A stretch of DNA of 64,000 nucleotides from Deroplatys truncata (GCA_030765065.1 CM060989.1:37997501-38061500); one strand, 5' to 3'; shown: positions 1-11,378, numbered from the stretch's first letter. Program-made: numbers and translations. The notes: generated from the sequence alone by a model not told the origin.

Positions 1-439
1 GTTACAGAATGCTCTTGAAACTAGTTCAGGTAAAACTGCTATCCAAAACCACATAAAGTACATTAACTTCTTCTGCTGTCCTTCAGGACTTTAAAAGTCT
101 CACAAGGAAGGATTATGAGCAAACAAGTTTAACTTGGCAAGCGTTCTCTCCCAAAAGAAAATTTAAGACCGAACCAAGAACAGGAGCAGCTTCACCCAGT
201 AGAGTCATTACTGCAACTGAAAGGTTAGGGTCACACAATCCTGGCGGGAGCCGTTGAGTAAGCTAGTGCTAGTATCAAAATGGTCCTCAAGGGTTCACTT
301 ACTGGAATGTTGCACAAAGAGGGCACACGGCTAATTTGTTCTATTGATTCTGATGTTCTTCTGAAGTAGGTGCATCCAACATATGCACTGTATAAACATC
401 TAGGCTCATATTACCGACACGAGTAGATGAAGCTGTTAA
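1..439. other. No gene recognised
   Basis: Unique-looking AT-rich sequence. No open frame resembles a known protein and no repeat shared with the rest of the window was noticed. Confidence 0.5.
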
Positions 440-535
440 GATAAGGAACTCGTGATCGGGAGGTCCGCAGTTCAAATCCCGTCAGGACCGTCCTCCCTGA
501 ATGAGGTTTTTCTCATAAGTGGCCAAATGTTGGAG
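440..535 (+). repeat. tRNA-like SINE head fragment
   Basis: A degenerate A box (near GATGAAGCTGTTAAGATAAG) is followed by a good B box (CAGTTCAAATCCC) and then GTCAGGACCG and CTCCCTGAATGAGG. The B-box to CTCCCTGA segment recurs near 14600-14640, so this is a dispersed tRNA-derived repeat, not a tRNA gene. No cloverleaf closes properly. Confidence 0.55.
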
Positions 536-1057
536 AGATGTCCTAAACTTAGGCCTGGAATGCTTCCTTCTCTAATATTCTTTCCTGATTATCATGTAAT
601 TTAATGTATCATGAATAGCTATCGGGTTTGTATGCAAATACAGATTTAGTTTGGTTTTACTTGTGATATCGTAGTGACCCTTAGGCAGTTAGCCCCGGCG
701 TTTTTTACGACAGGGGGGAATAGGTTTAGATAATAGAGCGGGATCAAGGGACCATAGGTAATGTTCAGATTTCTAGGGGAAAATTAATAAGAACCCGGAG
801 TTTATAAAAAAAGTTAATGAACTATATTCTCAGATAACTAAGTTGGTGTTGGTGGGCCCCTCAGTAGAGAGTTTGTGTGTGCAGGAACTTAATCGTATTC
901 ACACATTACTTACCTGTAGAGTTCTTGTCGGTCTTGCTGATGCACAAAGTCAAATGTTAACCTATTAGGGTAGGGCACGGGGCCCTTGACGGGCGTGATC
1001 TCGGTGTCGTTCGAGTATCGAAGAGGGCAGAGCCAGATGACCTATATTCGTGGTAAG
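536..1057. other. No gene recognised
   Basis: No coding potential, tRNA-like head or repeat shared with the window was noticed. Confidence 0.45.
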
Positions 1058-1158
1058 CACGAGGGGCGTCCAATAAGTAAGTTTCCCTATTTTATTAAAA
1101 TCATTACACACAATTGATCATGCTGAATTAATTTTATTTATATTGTACAATCCTTCTG

Positions 1159-1398
1159 TTACTTTTCTACATAGTCAACATGTTTTTCCAAGCTTTTTTG
1201 GGGTCGGGACACATGTTTTTCCAAGCCAGTGTTGTATCAGATCGGGTCTTGTACTCGCAACCAGCTGTTCATTGATTTGGCTTCATCATCGGTATTAAAA
1301 GTGCTTACCTTTGAGTTGGAGGAACATGTGAAAATCACTTGGGGCAAGCTCCGGTGAATACGGAGGATACGAGAAAACTTCCAAGTTGAATCTTGGCC
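1159..1398 (-). pseudogene. Mariner transposase C-terminus (left arm)
   Basis: This is the mirror copy of the right arm, read on the minus strand. It ends in a DYVEK-stop, the usual mariner C-terminus, preceded by SWLRVQDPI, which matches the W-(F/L)-R-x-Q motif in mariner C-termini. It is truncated at the palindrome centre, so the first two catalytic aspartates are absent. An open frame of 84 codons running across the centre joins this arm to antisense of the other arm and is not a natural protein. Confidence 0.7.
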
Positions 1399-1404
1399 CA
1401 GGCG

Positions 1405-1648
1405 GAGCTCAGAAGATTCAACTGGGAAGTTTTCTCGCATCCTCCTAATAACCAGATCTACTCCCAAGTTTTCACATGTTCCCTGACTCAAAGGACATTA
1501 TGGAGGTAAGCACTTTAACGAAGATCAATCAGAAATGAACAGCTGGTTTCGAGCACAGGACCCGACCTGATACAAAACTGGCTTGGAAAGACTTGTGCCA
1601 CATCCCCAAAAATGCCTGGAAAAACATGTTGACTATGTAAAAAAGTAA
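1405..1648 (+). pseudogene. Mariner transposase C-terminus (right arm)
   Basis: The fragment begins just after the palindrome centre. It encodes the region around the third catalytic aspartate (PDLLPSFHMFP, against the mariner PDLAPSDxHLFP pattern), then MNSWFRAQDP, a stop, and LERLVPHPQKCLEKH followed by VDYVKK and a terminal stop at 1646-1648. In-frame stops and small indels break it. It is a relic of the IS630-Tc1-mariner superfamily. Confidence 0.75.
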
Positions 1649-1884
1649 CAGAAGGATTGTACAACATAAATAAAATTAATTCAACATGCCAATTGGGTGT
1701 AATAATTTTTTATAAAATAAGGAAACCTGCTTATTGTTAGACCCTCGTATATATGTTTCTGATAGCCAGGTAGGCAAACTGGTGCCCTAAAAGCCAATTC
1801 TTCCTACATGGCCACATCTTTTGGAACTTAAGTCAGTCTGATGCAATTCGCTGACCGTGGCTCAAACTCCACAGAGGATCGCTA

Positions 1885-2135
1885 CAATATACAGAGCCAG
1901 ATGGCTCCACAGTAATGTGTGAGCTCACATTCGAGACGTCCCGTGTTCGATTTCCGGTAGCCTCTCACTCTGACCATGGGTTTTTCGTGATTTTCCCTGG
2001 TCGACATAGGCGAATGCTGGTGTGGTGAATTCTACTACGCATTTTCTCTGTCCCCCATTTCCTCTCATTTCACTTCCTTTCATGTTTCAGGTTGACTCCG
2101 GGGCTCTGGTTCGGTCGGTGTCGGGCAGATAGTGC
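1885..2135 (+). repeat. tRNA-derived SINE (family S1)
   Basis: A tRNA-like head carries an A box (GATGGCTCCACAGTAATGTG) and a B box (GTGTTCGATTTCC). The body has GACCATGGGTTTTTCGTGAT, then CCATTTCCTCTCATTTCACT and CATGTTTCAGGTTGACTCC. Head and body recur at 6588 (+), 24678 (-), 25571 (-), 49108 (-) and 53685 (-). Polymerase III transcription from the internal boxes and LINE-assisted retroposition are expected for such elements. Confidence 0.75.
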
Positions 2136-2591
2136 TTGCGATTTGGAACCTCTTTTCGGCCATTTTAGGGGAAAGTTTCTCGAGCCTCCACTGCTGGGAT
2201 GTGTTTCCCCGCTCCCACTATATGGACTTCTCCGAGCGACACTTCTGTGGCCGGGTAGTGAAGCCTAGAACTGTTAGTGAACTTTGCGCATTTCTGTGGA
2301 CTTGCGTCGTTCTCGCTCTGAAACCCACGTGTCTCCTGCGGTTTTGTCACCTCATTCGTTCCTCCCAGGGGTGTACCCACAAAGACCCATTAGGGGTAGC
2401 GGTGCTAGGTGTCCCCAAAGTCAACTAGTCCTATCCTAGTCATACTTGTGATATGCAATCAAATTCTGAAATATGTTTCATGTTCTTCTGTGCTTGTATG
2501 TAAAAGTATTATACTACATATAATTGCATATTTCCGTTGCTGCATGTTTCATTATTTTGCCATGCATTGAGCATATTACACACGTATGTTT
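2136..2591. other. SINE-flanking sequence, no gene recognised
   Basis: This stretch is more GC-rich than its surroundings up to about 2430 and may be an extended SINE 3' body. A 98-codon open frame crosses it but its product resembles nothing known. Confidence 0.35.
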
Positions 2592-3441
2592 ACTTTCTCT
2601 ACCACGTACATAGTAGGTAGAGCAGATATTACAACCCACACAAAAAAATCGATACCGAGGTACCACTGGAACCCAAAAGAATTTTTAGAAAACGGTGTGT
2701 GTATGTGTTCTTATGTGCCTGTAAACAGCATAACTCAAAAACAAAAAGTCGGATAAGTAGCAAACTTGATATTTAAGTTCAGTATCTTTCAAAGATGCGA
2801 CACAAAGATTTTAAAAAAATCCTCCACCCCAACTACCCTTTACATGGAACATTCTTAGAATTTCTTTATAAAAAATGGCTATAACGATGTTAATTAAAAT
2901 AAAATATTTTGACGATATTTATAGGATAAATAAAATGTATATCTTGAATTTTCTGGGAATAGCTTGTAAGGTCCCCTACATTCGGAAGGAATTTTGTATA
3001 ATCTTGTATAACTGGCGAACGCTAAGCGCTAGACCTAAACGTACTACACAAGAAATATAGATCTCTTTGAAAAACACAACTTATTTCAAATGCGTTTTTG
3101 TGGCATAAGCCATTTCTTAGATAATCGTAATTAAATGTTCGAATTGTTCATTCCTTTGTTTCTCTTAAAGTCCTGCGAACATTCAGTTTATTTCTGGCGA
3201 TTGCATGGAAACAGTATGGAGTTTAAGGCCGGCATATAGTGCCCAGTTCTCAAAAACCTGACTGTCACTGTTCTCTTTGTATCTATAACGAAATGTGTTA
3301 TGTAGCTATTTCTCTAAAGCTTTATTTGGATTAAAACGTAGTAGATAGAAATATAAGCTTGAGTAAGTACAGTTTGTAGCCCACTAATAATCGATAGAGA
3401 TTAGAGAAAGTCATGTGAATGTAACACATCAGATTTTTTAA
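2592..3441 (+). repeat. Family A repeat, near full length
   Basis: It starts ACTTTCTCTACCACGTACAT and ends AGAGAAAGTCATGTGAATGT followed by AACACATCAGATTTTT. Internal landmarks shared with all copies are GAT(A)CCGAGG, a GTGT-rich stretch, AACAGCATAACTCAAAAAC, CAAACTTG(A/G)TATTTA and TAAAATGTATATCTTGAATT. No coding capacity is conserved between copies. Confidence 0.85.
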
Positions 3442-3557
3442 TATTAAAATTAATATTTATACACATTAGTGACAAAATAATGAGCTCCTTACTATGGAGG
3501 CACCCATATAACTTCTCAATGAAGTTCGAACAAATTTGAAAGTGCTTCTTTAAAGTA

Positions 3558-4830
3558 TGCACGAGAGCTGTCACAGAAGTAACCGACCTAACAAAGACAA
3601 CACAAACATTTTGGAAAAAAGCATCTTTATTTTTCTACATAGTCTCCTTTCAGCGCGATACACACAGCGATGTTCAATAGCTTCGATACCCTGTTTATAG
3701 TGAGAACCGTCGAGTTCTGCAAAATAGCCATCAACTGCAAACTCCAGCTTTTCATTGTTGGCAAATCTTTTAGCACCAAACCATTTCTTCAACTTTGGAA
3801 ACAGAAAATAATCAGAGGGGTTAAGTCTGGTGAATAGGGTGCATGAGGAAGCAATTCGAACTTTAACTCATTGATTTTGGCCATGGCGATAATGGATGTG
3901 TGAACTGGTGCATTGTCCTGATGAAACAGAACTTTCTTGTTCGCTAAATGCGGCCGTTTTTGTTTGATGTCAATATGTTCGCATAATACTCGCCATTGAT
4001 TGCTTTTCTTTTTGAAGATAATCACTGAAAATTATCCCACGCGCATCGCAAAAAATGACGCCATGAGCTTACCTGCAGATGGAACTGTCTTCGTCTTCTT
4101 TGGAGTCGACTCTTCGCCTTCAATCCACTGTTTTGGCTGTTCCTTCGTCTCGAGTGTGTGAAGTGATAGACACATGTTTCATCCATGGTTATGAATCGAC
4201 GCAAAAGCTCGGCTTTATTGCAGCGAAACATCGCCAAACACTCAACTGAAACATCCTTATGACGCTGCTTTTGTTCCATTATGAGTAAACGCGGCACCCA
4301 TCTTGGGCACAGCTTTCTCATGTCTAAATTTTCAGTTAGTTTGGGATCTACAGCACTTTTTGAAATGCCTACGATGTCTGCTAGCTCGCGCACTTTCACT
4401 CGACGGTCATCCAATACCATTTTGTGGATTTTCTTCTCAATTTCTGGCGTGGTCACCTCATTTGGTCGACCACTGCGATGTTCGTCTTGGCAGCTCGTAC
4501 GGCCTCGCTTAAACTCTGCCACTTAATATTTTACTCTTGTAAACAATGGAGCAGACTCCCCCAGAGTGGAATCTAGCTCAGCTTTAATATTAGTTGTGCC
4601 TTTCAAATGAAAGTATTCTATCACATAACGATGGCCAGTTTTATCCAGGTTTACAAATTCGCTTAGAGAGTTCACTATTGATGGCTGCCAAACAATTACT
4701 AAACAACGTAGCATCGTCAAACTTCAAACTTAAGCTTTATAAGGGTGGTACTTTTTACCACAGTCATTTGTTTGAAACAACAACCGCTATGTATACGTCA
4801 TGTCGGGTAGTTCTGGGACTGCCCTCGTAG
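3558..4830 (-). mobile_element. Mariner transposon, full-length but dead
   Basis: The element is about 1.27 kb, typical for mariner. Imperfect terminal inverted repeats are visible: CACGAGAGCTGTCACAGAAG at the low-coordinate end and, on the minus strand, CTACGAGGGCAGTCCCAGAA at the other. A TA lies at the low end, as expected for TA-target insertion. The transposase runs on the minus strand. Directly beyond the high end lies a hAT transposase remnant, so this mariner may have jumped into or beside a hAT element. Confidence 0.85.
3600..4660 (-). pseudogene. Mariner transposase, frameshifted
   Basis: Cut-and-paste transposase of the mariner family, recognisable over nearly its whole length. 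Order from the N-terminus: VIEYFHLKGT and AELDSTLGESAP (first helix-turn-helix), AEFKRGRTSCQDEHRSGRP, then VRELADIVGISKSAV (second helix-turn-helix), the WVPRLL motif, the first catalytic aspartate in RFITMDETCVYHF, the second in LFHQDNAPVHTS, and the third in PHAPYSPDLTP. All three catalytic aspartates survive, but frameshifts between segments (near 4522, 4022-4100 and 3790) and an altered DYFLF region disrupt the frame. It ends after GSHYKQGIEAIEHR. Identification as DD34D mariner follows from motif order; inactivity is inferred from the frame breaks. Confidence 0.9.
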
Positions 4831-4837
4831 GAAAACT

Positions 4838-5116
4838 AATCCGTAAATTTTTCAGTGCTTTAGAGAGAAATCCTGACCGTAAAGTTTTTGTGTTCTGTGG
4901 ATAAATATCTTCGAGGTGAAAACGTAGTGCTTCCTGAAGAGATTTCCCCAGAGTGCATTCAAATTTTGCCCAGTAACTTCTGTAGACGTGGAAATACTCT
5001 TCTCAGCATACAAACTTGTGTTAAACGATAAACGTCACAAACCTGCACCTGAACTTTTGAAGAAAATGATTATTTTACACTGCAAATCAGATTACAACGA
5101 CCGGAATGATGTCTAA
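4838..5116 (+). pseudogene. hAT transposase C-terminal dimerisation region
   Basis: From 4967 to the stop at 5114-5116 the frame reads TSVDVEILFSAYK and then LVLNDKRHKPAPELLKK, ending MIILHCKSDYNDRNDV. This is the conserved C-terminal hAT pattern (a (T/S)SVDxERxFS motif, then a basic KRH stretch). A piece in another frame just upstream (GENVVLPEEISPECIQ) fits the acidic stretch before that motif, so at least one frameshift is present. The catalytic core and zinc finger are missing. It abuts the mariner end. Confidence 0.7.
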
Positions 5117-5349
5117 GAAACAGATTTACATTGTAACCAAGAAGTATTCATTTAAACTCAACAATTTTAGTGCAAGATTAGTGCACGTTTTCGAAATTGC
5201 AGGGCATATTTTAAAGATTTTTAGAGCATAAGAGCACGCATAGTTTAGATATATTTAATGCATATAAATCCAACGTCTAATCATCAGTATCCACCGCCTG
5301 TGGTGCCGCTTGTAGTAAGAACGAGCGTTTAACACCACTAAAAGTTCTT

Positions 5350-6213
5350 GTTGCCTTCACATGACTTTCTCTACCATTTTACAGTTTTATAGTAGGTATA
5401 CAAATCATTCTTACGAAAGCTTTTGTTTCTACTTCATTTCAATCGAGATAAACCTTTACAGAAATGGCTATATTATACATTTCGTTATAGATATAAAGAG
5501 AACAGCGACAGTCAAATAAAGAACTGGGCCTATACGTTGGCTTTAAAATTCCATTATCTTTCCGTGCAAGCGCGAGAAACAACTGAATGTCGAGAAGACT
5601 TTAAAAGAATGACAAAGGTATTGAAGAATGCAAACCATTAATAACGAATACCTCGGAAATGGCTTATGGCACATAGTTATTTGAAATGAATTGTGTGCTT
5701 TAAAGGGATCTACATATTCTGTGTAGCACATTTTGGTCTATATTTCAACGTTTACCAGTTATACAAAATTATATAAAATTCCTTCCGAATGAAAAGGACA
5801 TCACAGGCTATTCCCCAGAAATACAACATATATGTTTTGTTAGTCATATAAATACATTTATGGTGTTTTAATCAAAATCATTAGAGTTATTTTGCAGAAA
5901 ATAAAGGACTCCAAAAAATCTTCCATGTAAACAGTAGTTGGGGGTTGAGGGATTTTCTTCAAAATCTTTGTGTCGCATTTTTGGTAAATACTGAACTTAA
6001 GTACCAAGTTTGCTGTTTATTCGACTCTTCGTTTTTGGATTATGTTGTTTACAGGCACATAGATACCCAGGCACAAGCAGATCGTTTTCCAAAAATGTTT
6101 TTTATGGATTCAGGGGGCCTTAAAAGATGTTCTTTCCGGTGAAATCTATAGAATTTTTGGGTGGAGTGTAATACCTTCTCCACCTACTATGTACGTTGTA
6201 GAGCAAGTAAAAA
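5350..6213 (-). repeat. Family A repeat, reverse orientation
   Basis: It begins CACATGACTTTCTCTACC and ends near GTACGTTGTAGAGCAAGTAA. Internal landmarks include GATATAAAGAGAACAGCGAC, AACTGAATGTCGAGA and TTCAGGGGGCCT. The outermost AATCTGATGTGTTACACT end is degraded here. Confidence 0.8.
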
Positions 6214-6587
6214 CTTATTGCAAAATCTTTGGAATTATAAACACAAAAGTTTGAGCTGCTGCACAAAAGTAATCAATATTCAATTGGCAAGCTCATTGGA
6301 TTAGTATACGTAAGTCAAATCAATAGCATAGGAATAGGGAAATCAAATATATCGTTGTATTTGTGTGCAAAGTAAGGCCTTTTATTTTTATTTTACCCCA
6401 TTCATTTTCGTATTTTTTCTCTGGAGATTACTATGTCTTTAGCGCTATTTAAGCTTAAAAATAAATATCCTCAAAGAAAAGCAAATTTTGGTTAATGATG
6501 GGGCAGTTGATTGTTCTGAAATAATTGCTGTTAATTAAAGAAATTAGGATAAACCGACGGAAGAGTGACAACGTTATTTACAACTTA

Positions 6588-6800
6588 TCCAGCGGGATGG
6601 CTCCAAGGTAACGCGTGAAGCTCGCATTCGAGAATTTCCGGGTTCGATTCCCGTAAACCCCCACTCTGACTTTGGGTTTTTCGTGTTTTTTCCCTGCTCG
6701 GTAGTTTCAATCATTTCCGTTTCATTCCATTTCCTTTTCATTTTTCAGGTTTACTTCTAGATTTTGTGGTGTGTGTCGGTACCGGACAAATGGCGCGGAT
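6588..6800 (+). repeat. tRNA-derived SINE (family S1)
   Basis: The A box lies in GGGATGGCTCCAAGGTAACG and the B box is a near-perfect GGGTTCGATTCCCG. The body continues ACTTTGGGTTTTTCGTG and CATTTTTCAGGTTTACTTC, matching the copy at 1885. A TGTCGGTACCGGACA segment parallels GTGTCGGGCAGATAG in that copy. Confidence 0.75.
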
Positions 6801-7084
6801 GCACGCTGAAGGGAAAGAGTACTCCCCGTGGACACATGGTAAACTATTTATTATTAATAGCTCAACCAAGGTGAGAAGTGGCTCATCATTGGTATGTCTG
6901 CAGTGGCGTCCCAGCGCTGGTATCCATTCACAACTGAGCTTCAGTTTTTCATCTTTTTTGGTTGATGTTGCTTGTATATTTGAACCTCTTCTCTAAGAAG
7001 TCTAGCATGGTAATGTTAGATTCACAAACTAATACAACATTATTACTTTGTGATCAGTGATGAACAAGAAAGATCCATACCTGT
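6801..7084. other. No gene recognised
   Basis: No supported coding region. A 76-codon frame is mostly SINE-derived. Confidence 0.4.
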
Positions 7085-7345
7085 TTGTTGTTGTTGTTGT
7101 TCACCAATGACGCTGGGTATTAATTGATCTGCATCATTTTCCCTCTGGCTTCCCAATATAAAGTCTGCAAGTTATCACTTTTAAGGCCTTTGCATTTGAC
7201 GAGATGCTGTTCGTTCAGGATATCTTCTTCACAGAGAGTGCACTTGGGTGTAGGTAGGAATCCTATCTTGTAGAGATGTTCTGCGAGGCAATCGTGGCCA
7301 GTTGCCATCCTAAATAAAGCCACTGCAGTCTTCCTTGGCATTGTT
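7085..7345 (-). pseudogene. LINE reverse-transcriptase ORF C-terminus
   Basis: The minus-strand product begins RKTAVALFRMATGHDCLAEH and contains PTPKCTLCEEDILNEQHL followed by VKCKGLK, a Cys-x2-Cys...His...Cys arrangement near the end of ORF2 proteins of several non-LTR retrotransposon clades. It ends with SDNLQTLYWEARGKM. A (TTG)n tract at 7085-7101 on the plus strand sits just beyond the 3' end and may be the element's simple-repeat tail. It is a 5'-truncated relic; the clade cannot be fixed from this piece. Confidence 0.65.
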
Positions 7346-8510
7346 TGTATATCACCTATATATTTAATATTATCTTTTTAATTTATCTTCTTCATCAAGT
7401 CTCTGCTATCTTTTGAAATGTTCTATAATGTCATTTAATTGTTCATGTATTTCTATTTGTCCTACAGGTTTTATTTGTTGTATTGCACCTTTCTTTGCTA
7501 AGTTTATTAACAGATTTATATTGTTTAATACAGCTTAGATCCGTAGTCCTAGGAAGATTTTTTGCATGCGTCTTAAGCCGTTATTGTTTGTGTTTGTACA
7601 CACATACTGAATATAAATAATGAGGTTTATAATAATAAAGCTGATGACGATGACACCTTTAATTATTTGGGACGGTGTTTCACATGTGTTGGCTAATATT
7701 TTCTAGAATAATTCTATTTAAAATTTGTAGTTAATTTTTCTGCTAAATTTTAGTGATTTTTGAGTAAATTTGGAACGAACAGCATCAACGTTTAAAATGT
7801 ACATTTTCGCATATGCTTCCCAAATTTATTAAAGGTAAGCATGTCTAACAAATGTATTTCCTTTCCGTGGTCACCAATAATACTTTTTATTTAAATTTCA
7901 TCATACGAACAATACTCAATAGTTTTAAGAGTGAAAGCAATATAAAATCGTTATAAAAAGCAGGTTAAATGGCCGCGTTACGTAACTATTCAGTCAGTTT
8001 AACTCCTACCTATCCCCCTCCCTCCCTCTCACCAGTAAAAACTACTTAAGTCAAGTGGACTTGTCGCTCGTGACGTTTGACATTTGGTCGGATTTACATT
8101 TAGCATCCTGAGTATGTATAGTTTACATACGACCTTTATTACCTGCTTTTTGCCATGTTTGTGCAGTTAAAAGTCTTCACCTGCACTGAAAGCGTATGGA
8201 AAAATGAATACCAATCGTCGACTTTATTAGATCTCGTTTTGCCACTACACAATACATGCTGCTAGGAATATTATACTTACATAGCACGTTATGGTCCAAT
8301 TCCATATAGTTACTACTTTTATTTATAATACTAAGATTACATACAAGATTACATAAAATGTTGTATCCAATTCGTGGATAATCTTAACATGATGACATTC
8401 ATAGGACATTCATTTGTGCCATAATCATCGATATTATTCACTTTTGCATAAATTGCTATTGCGTACCACAAGCATAATATTAGAATACCAAACCCCTAAA
8501 ACATTTTCAG

Positions 8511-8514
<4 letters not shown>
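7346..8514. other. No gene recognised
   Basis: AT-rich. The part next to the LINE fragment (to about 7600) might be more of the same LINE, but no diagnostic motif was found. Confidence 0.4.

Positions 8515-8546
<32 letters not shown>
8515..8546. repeat. (TA)n microsatellite
   Basis: Sixteen uninterrupted TA units. Confidence 0.95.
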
Positions 8547-8549
<3 letters not shown>

Positions 8550-8977
8550 GTTGTTTTGCAACGGAAAAAGAGCAACAAAACAAGTATAATGGATTAAAAA
8601 TAACGGAAACGGAAAAACACACAGAAGGACGGTACAAACATTGAAGTTTCATTTTTGTTTGTTTGTCTGTAGCAGGGTGTCGGACGAGTCCCATAACGAG
8701 GCTCTTGTTCACTACCCCTTTCAAATCGGTAGGAAATCTGTGGAGTCTGGTTTGCTCATAATTATGCATTACAAACATTTTGATTAAATATACAGGCTAA
8801 AAATATGAAGTAACAAACATCTAGGTTAGATTTGAGAGTGAATATGCAAAAGAATTTTATTACGGGATTTAAATAATTACATTCATAAACAACAGTGATA
8901 CAAAGAAATATGAAGTTTAAGGTGAAAGCGAGGCATATTAGTTAAATAATGTAAGAAATTTCGTAAATAGAATTATT
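8547..8977. other. No gene recognised
   Basis: Opposing 76- and 114-codon frames here both run through the TA microsatellite and look accidental. Confidence 0.45.
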
Positions 8978-9848
8978 AAAACAATCTGATGTGATACATT
9001 CACAGGACTTTCTCTACCCATTATCTTTTAATAGCAAGTATACAAACTATTCTTATTAAAGCTTATTTTTCTAACTACTACATTTTAATCCAAATAAAGC
9101 TTTGCAGAAATATCTACATTACACATTTCGTTATAGATACAAAGAGAGCAGCGACAGTCAATTTTTTTATGAACTGGACGCTATATACTGACCTTAAAAT
9201 TCCATACTGTCTCCATGACATAACCTGAAACAACTGAACGTTGACAATACTTGAAAAGAATGACCAAGTAATGAACAATTCGAAGCATTAATAACGGATA
9301 CCTCAGTAATGGTTTATGCGACAATAAAGGTTATTTGGAATAAATTGTGTGTTTTAAGGACATCTATTTTTTGTGTAGTAAGTTTTCGTCTATCACTTAA
9401 CCTTTACAGCTACACAAAATTATACGAAATTCCTTCCGAATGAAGAGGACTTCACAGGCTATTCGCAGATTATTAAAAGTATAGGTTTTATTTGTCATCT
9501 AAATATCTTTAGGTCTTTCAATATAAATGGCTAGAGCCACTTTTATAATATCAAAAATTTGGAAAAATGTTTCATGTAAAGATTAGTCTGGGATGGGTTT
9601 TTTTTAAATTTCTTATCGTAACCTTGGAAGATAATGAACGTTAAATACCAAGTTTGGTGTTGATCCGACTTTTCGTTTTTGAGTTATGCTGTTCACAGAC
9701 ACACTTAAACCGACCTTTTTTTTAAAAAATTTTTTTTTTATTTAAGGAGCCTCAAAACATGTATTTCTGGTGAAATCTCGATATATAATTTTTGGCTGGA
9801 ATGCAATACTTTCTCTACCTACTAAGTACGTGGTATATAAAGTAAAAA
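8978..9848 (-). repeat. Family A repeat, reverse orientation, full length
   Basis: It starts CAATCTGATGTGATACATTC then ACAGGACTTTCTCTACCC, and ends CTACTAAGTACGTGGTATAT and AAAGTAAA. A poly-T/A run near 9717-9741 replaces part of the usual GTGT stretch. Confidence 0.85.
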
Positions 9849-10363
9849 GATAGTTAATATGATTGAATAATAACAAACGTATTTAAGGAATAGTAGGAAT
9901 AATAGTAGGTTAATATTCAATGTCGGAAACAGATGACATTTAAATGTTAAATGAAACAAATAAACTTAGAGTAAAAACAACACCAATGAAGAATTAGTTA
10001 AATAATGACCAATAAATAATTAAATAGCAAAAATTAAAATGAGAAGATTTAGATAATATTAAGCAGCTAAAGGTGAAACGAAATATTAATTAAATGTGTA
10101 AAATGTAAGTTAGGTTAGAGGGATAGATAAAAGTTTAAATTAGCAGCTGGCTTCCTGTAACAATAAAAGCAGTGGAATATAGTATTAGAATTAATTATAT
10201 TAATTTACATCCTTGTTTTGTTTTATTCCATTTTATTTAATTAGGTTAAGAACACATCTATACAATTATGAATGGAAATATGTGTTAATAGTAAGCATTA
10301 GTTAATAAACAATATATTTTGAATATACGTCCTGGTTTAGGCAACCAGACACCAGGATGATAT
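9849..10363. other. No gene recognised
   Basis: AT-rich sequence rich in AATTAG and AATAA words, with no supported feature. Confidence 0.45.
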
Positions 10364-10845
10364 TGTTATATACCGGGGTGAGGCCAAAAGGTTTTGCAGC
10401 TACATATTAAATTTAGATACCCCAGCATAAACATTGGGGGACGTAGATTCAGAGGCAACGAGAGGACCAGGATCTTAACTGCACGTTTTTAGAGCATTCG
10501 TCGTGTAGTTATTACAAAAACACACGGGTTTTCACATTAGGACATTACCTGTGGTTTATTTAATATTAATTCGGTGGCACTACACACGCAATCCACGCGC
10601 GCTTCCATCCTCAACACTCACCCTGAAGAGGCTCATTCAACGACTGACTAGCTACTGACGCCATGCTTCCGGACTAGTATCGTTTGCTTCCCTCCCTTCC
10701 TCTCTCCACCTCTGGCCGGGAGGTGGGGAGAGATATCACATCGGAAGAAATTCAAAACCCCAGCCGAAATAATTATACCCAACAATATCGTCGCTACAAA
10801 GCAATAATGTTTCTCACGTGACGATGCACACTCATACACGTCACA
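10364..10845 (-). mobile_element. Solo LTR, family D
   Basis: On the plus strand it starts TGTTATATACCGGGGTGAGG and ends ACACGTCACA. The start can pair with ATACCCCAGCATAAAC about 50 bases further on, giving a terminal hairpin seen in all five family-D copies. Shared internal words are GAGGACCAGGATCTTA, ACATTACCTGTGGTTTATT and the GCAATAATG stretch near the end. Transcription direction is taken from AATAAA and TATA-like motifs in sister copies. No gag, pol or primer-binding site adjoins it, hence solo LTR. Confidence 0.65.
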
Positions 10846-11378
10846 TCATATTACAGATTTATTTTATTTTAGTTTATTTTTAACTGTTGGTGAATGAAAG
10901 AAACTCCTGGCCAAACCTATGCAGAGTTTGGGAGGTTGTCTTCGGACTTGTTTATGATTATCTCAAAGGGTTATAGCATATAGAGAAGGAACTTGCACTG
11001 TTGTTGATACAGCCGCGTCCATTCCGCAGAATATTAAGTGCTGTTTGTGCATATCCACCTGATCGTAATTGCACAAACTGACTCCAGCATTTGTTTTAGC
11101 CTGTGAAATATACAGTCTGCATTGGACACACGCTTTGCATGCTGCCTAAAGTACGCGGCGCTCAGTAATGGCTCAAGAGATGGAGAAATCATACTTCATA
11201 TGAATACTTCACCGGTAAAGCAACGCCGGAGCTCGTTTGTGCAATCATGGTCACGTAGATTCTGAAAACTTGTGGGTGTTTTGAAGGGGGATTTCTGTCG
11301 ATGCTATAAAACAGACCAAAGTCAACCTTCTATTCATATTCGTAATTGGAACTCTTCAAGGCAAACCATTGGTCGTAG
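10846..11378. other. No gene recognised
   Basis: No supported coding region or shared repeat. Confidence 0.45.

Larger units (their letters stand above)
1058..1749. mobile_element. Foldback element made of two mariner 3' ends
   Basis: The two halves are long imperfect inverted repeats of about 340 bp meeting near 1400. Both outer ends carry a mariner-type terminal repeat (CACGAGGGGCGTCCAATAAG at the left; its counterpart ends in ACCCTCGTA at the right). Shared landmarks in opposite orientation include AACATGTTTTTCCA, the CTTCTGTTAC stretch, and CCAAGTTGAATC facing GATTCAACTGGGAAG at the centre. Read outwards, each arm encodes the C-terminus of a mariner transposase, so the structure is a head-to-head duplication of a mariner 3' end. 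It cannot make a full transposase but could be moved by one. Confidence 0.8.

Noticed and set aside
1237-1491. 84-codon frame across the foldback centre
   Set aside because: It joins one mariner C-terminus to antisense of the other, so it is a by-product of the palindrome.
8434-8778. 114-codon minus-strand frame with a repeated Tyr-Ile tract
   Set aside because: The tract is just the translated TA microsatellite.
10846-11378. Idea that the paired family-D LTRs at 10364 and 12019 flank one retroelement
   Set aside because: They belong to different subtypes, the interval holds a mariner and not gag or pol, and the second copy clearly interrupts that mariner.
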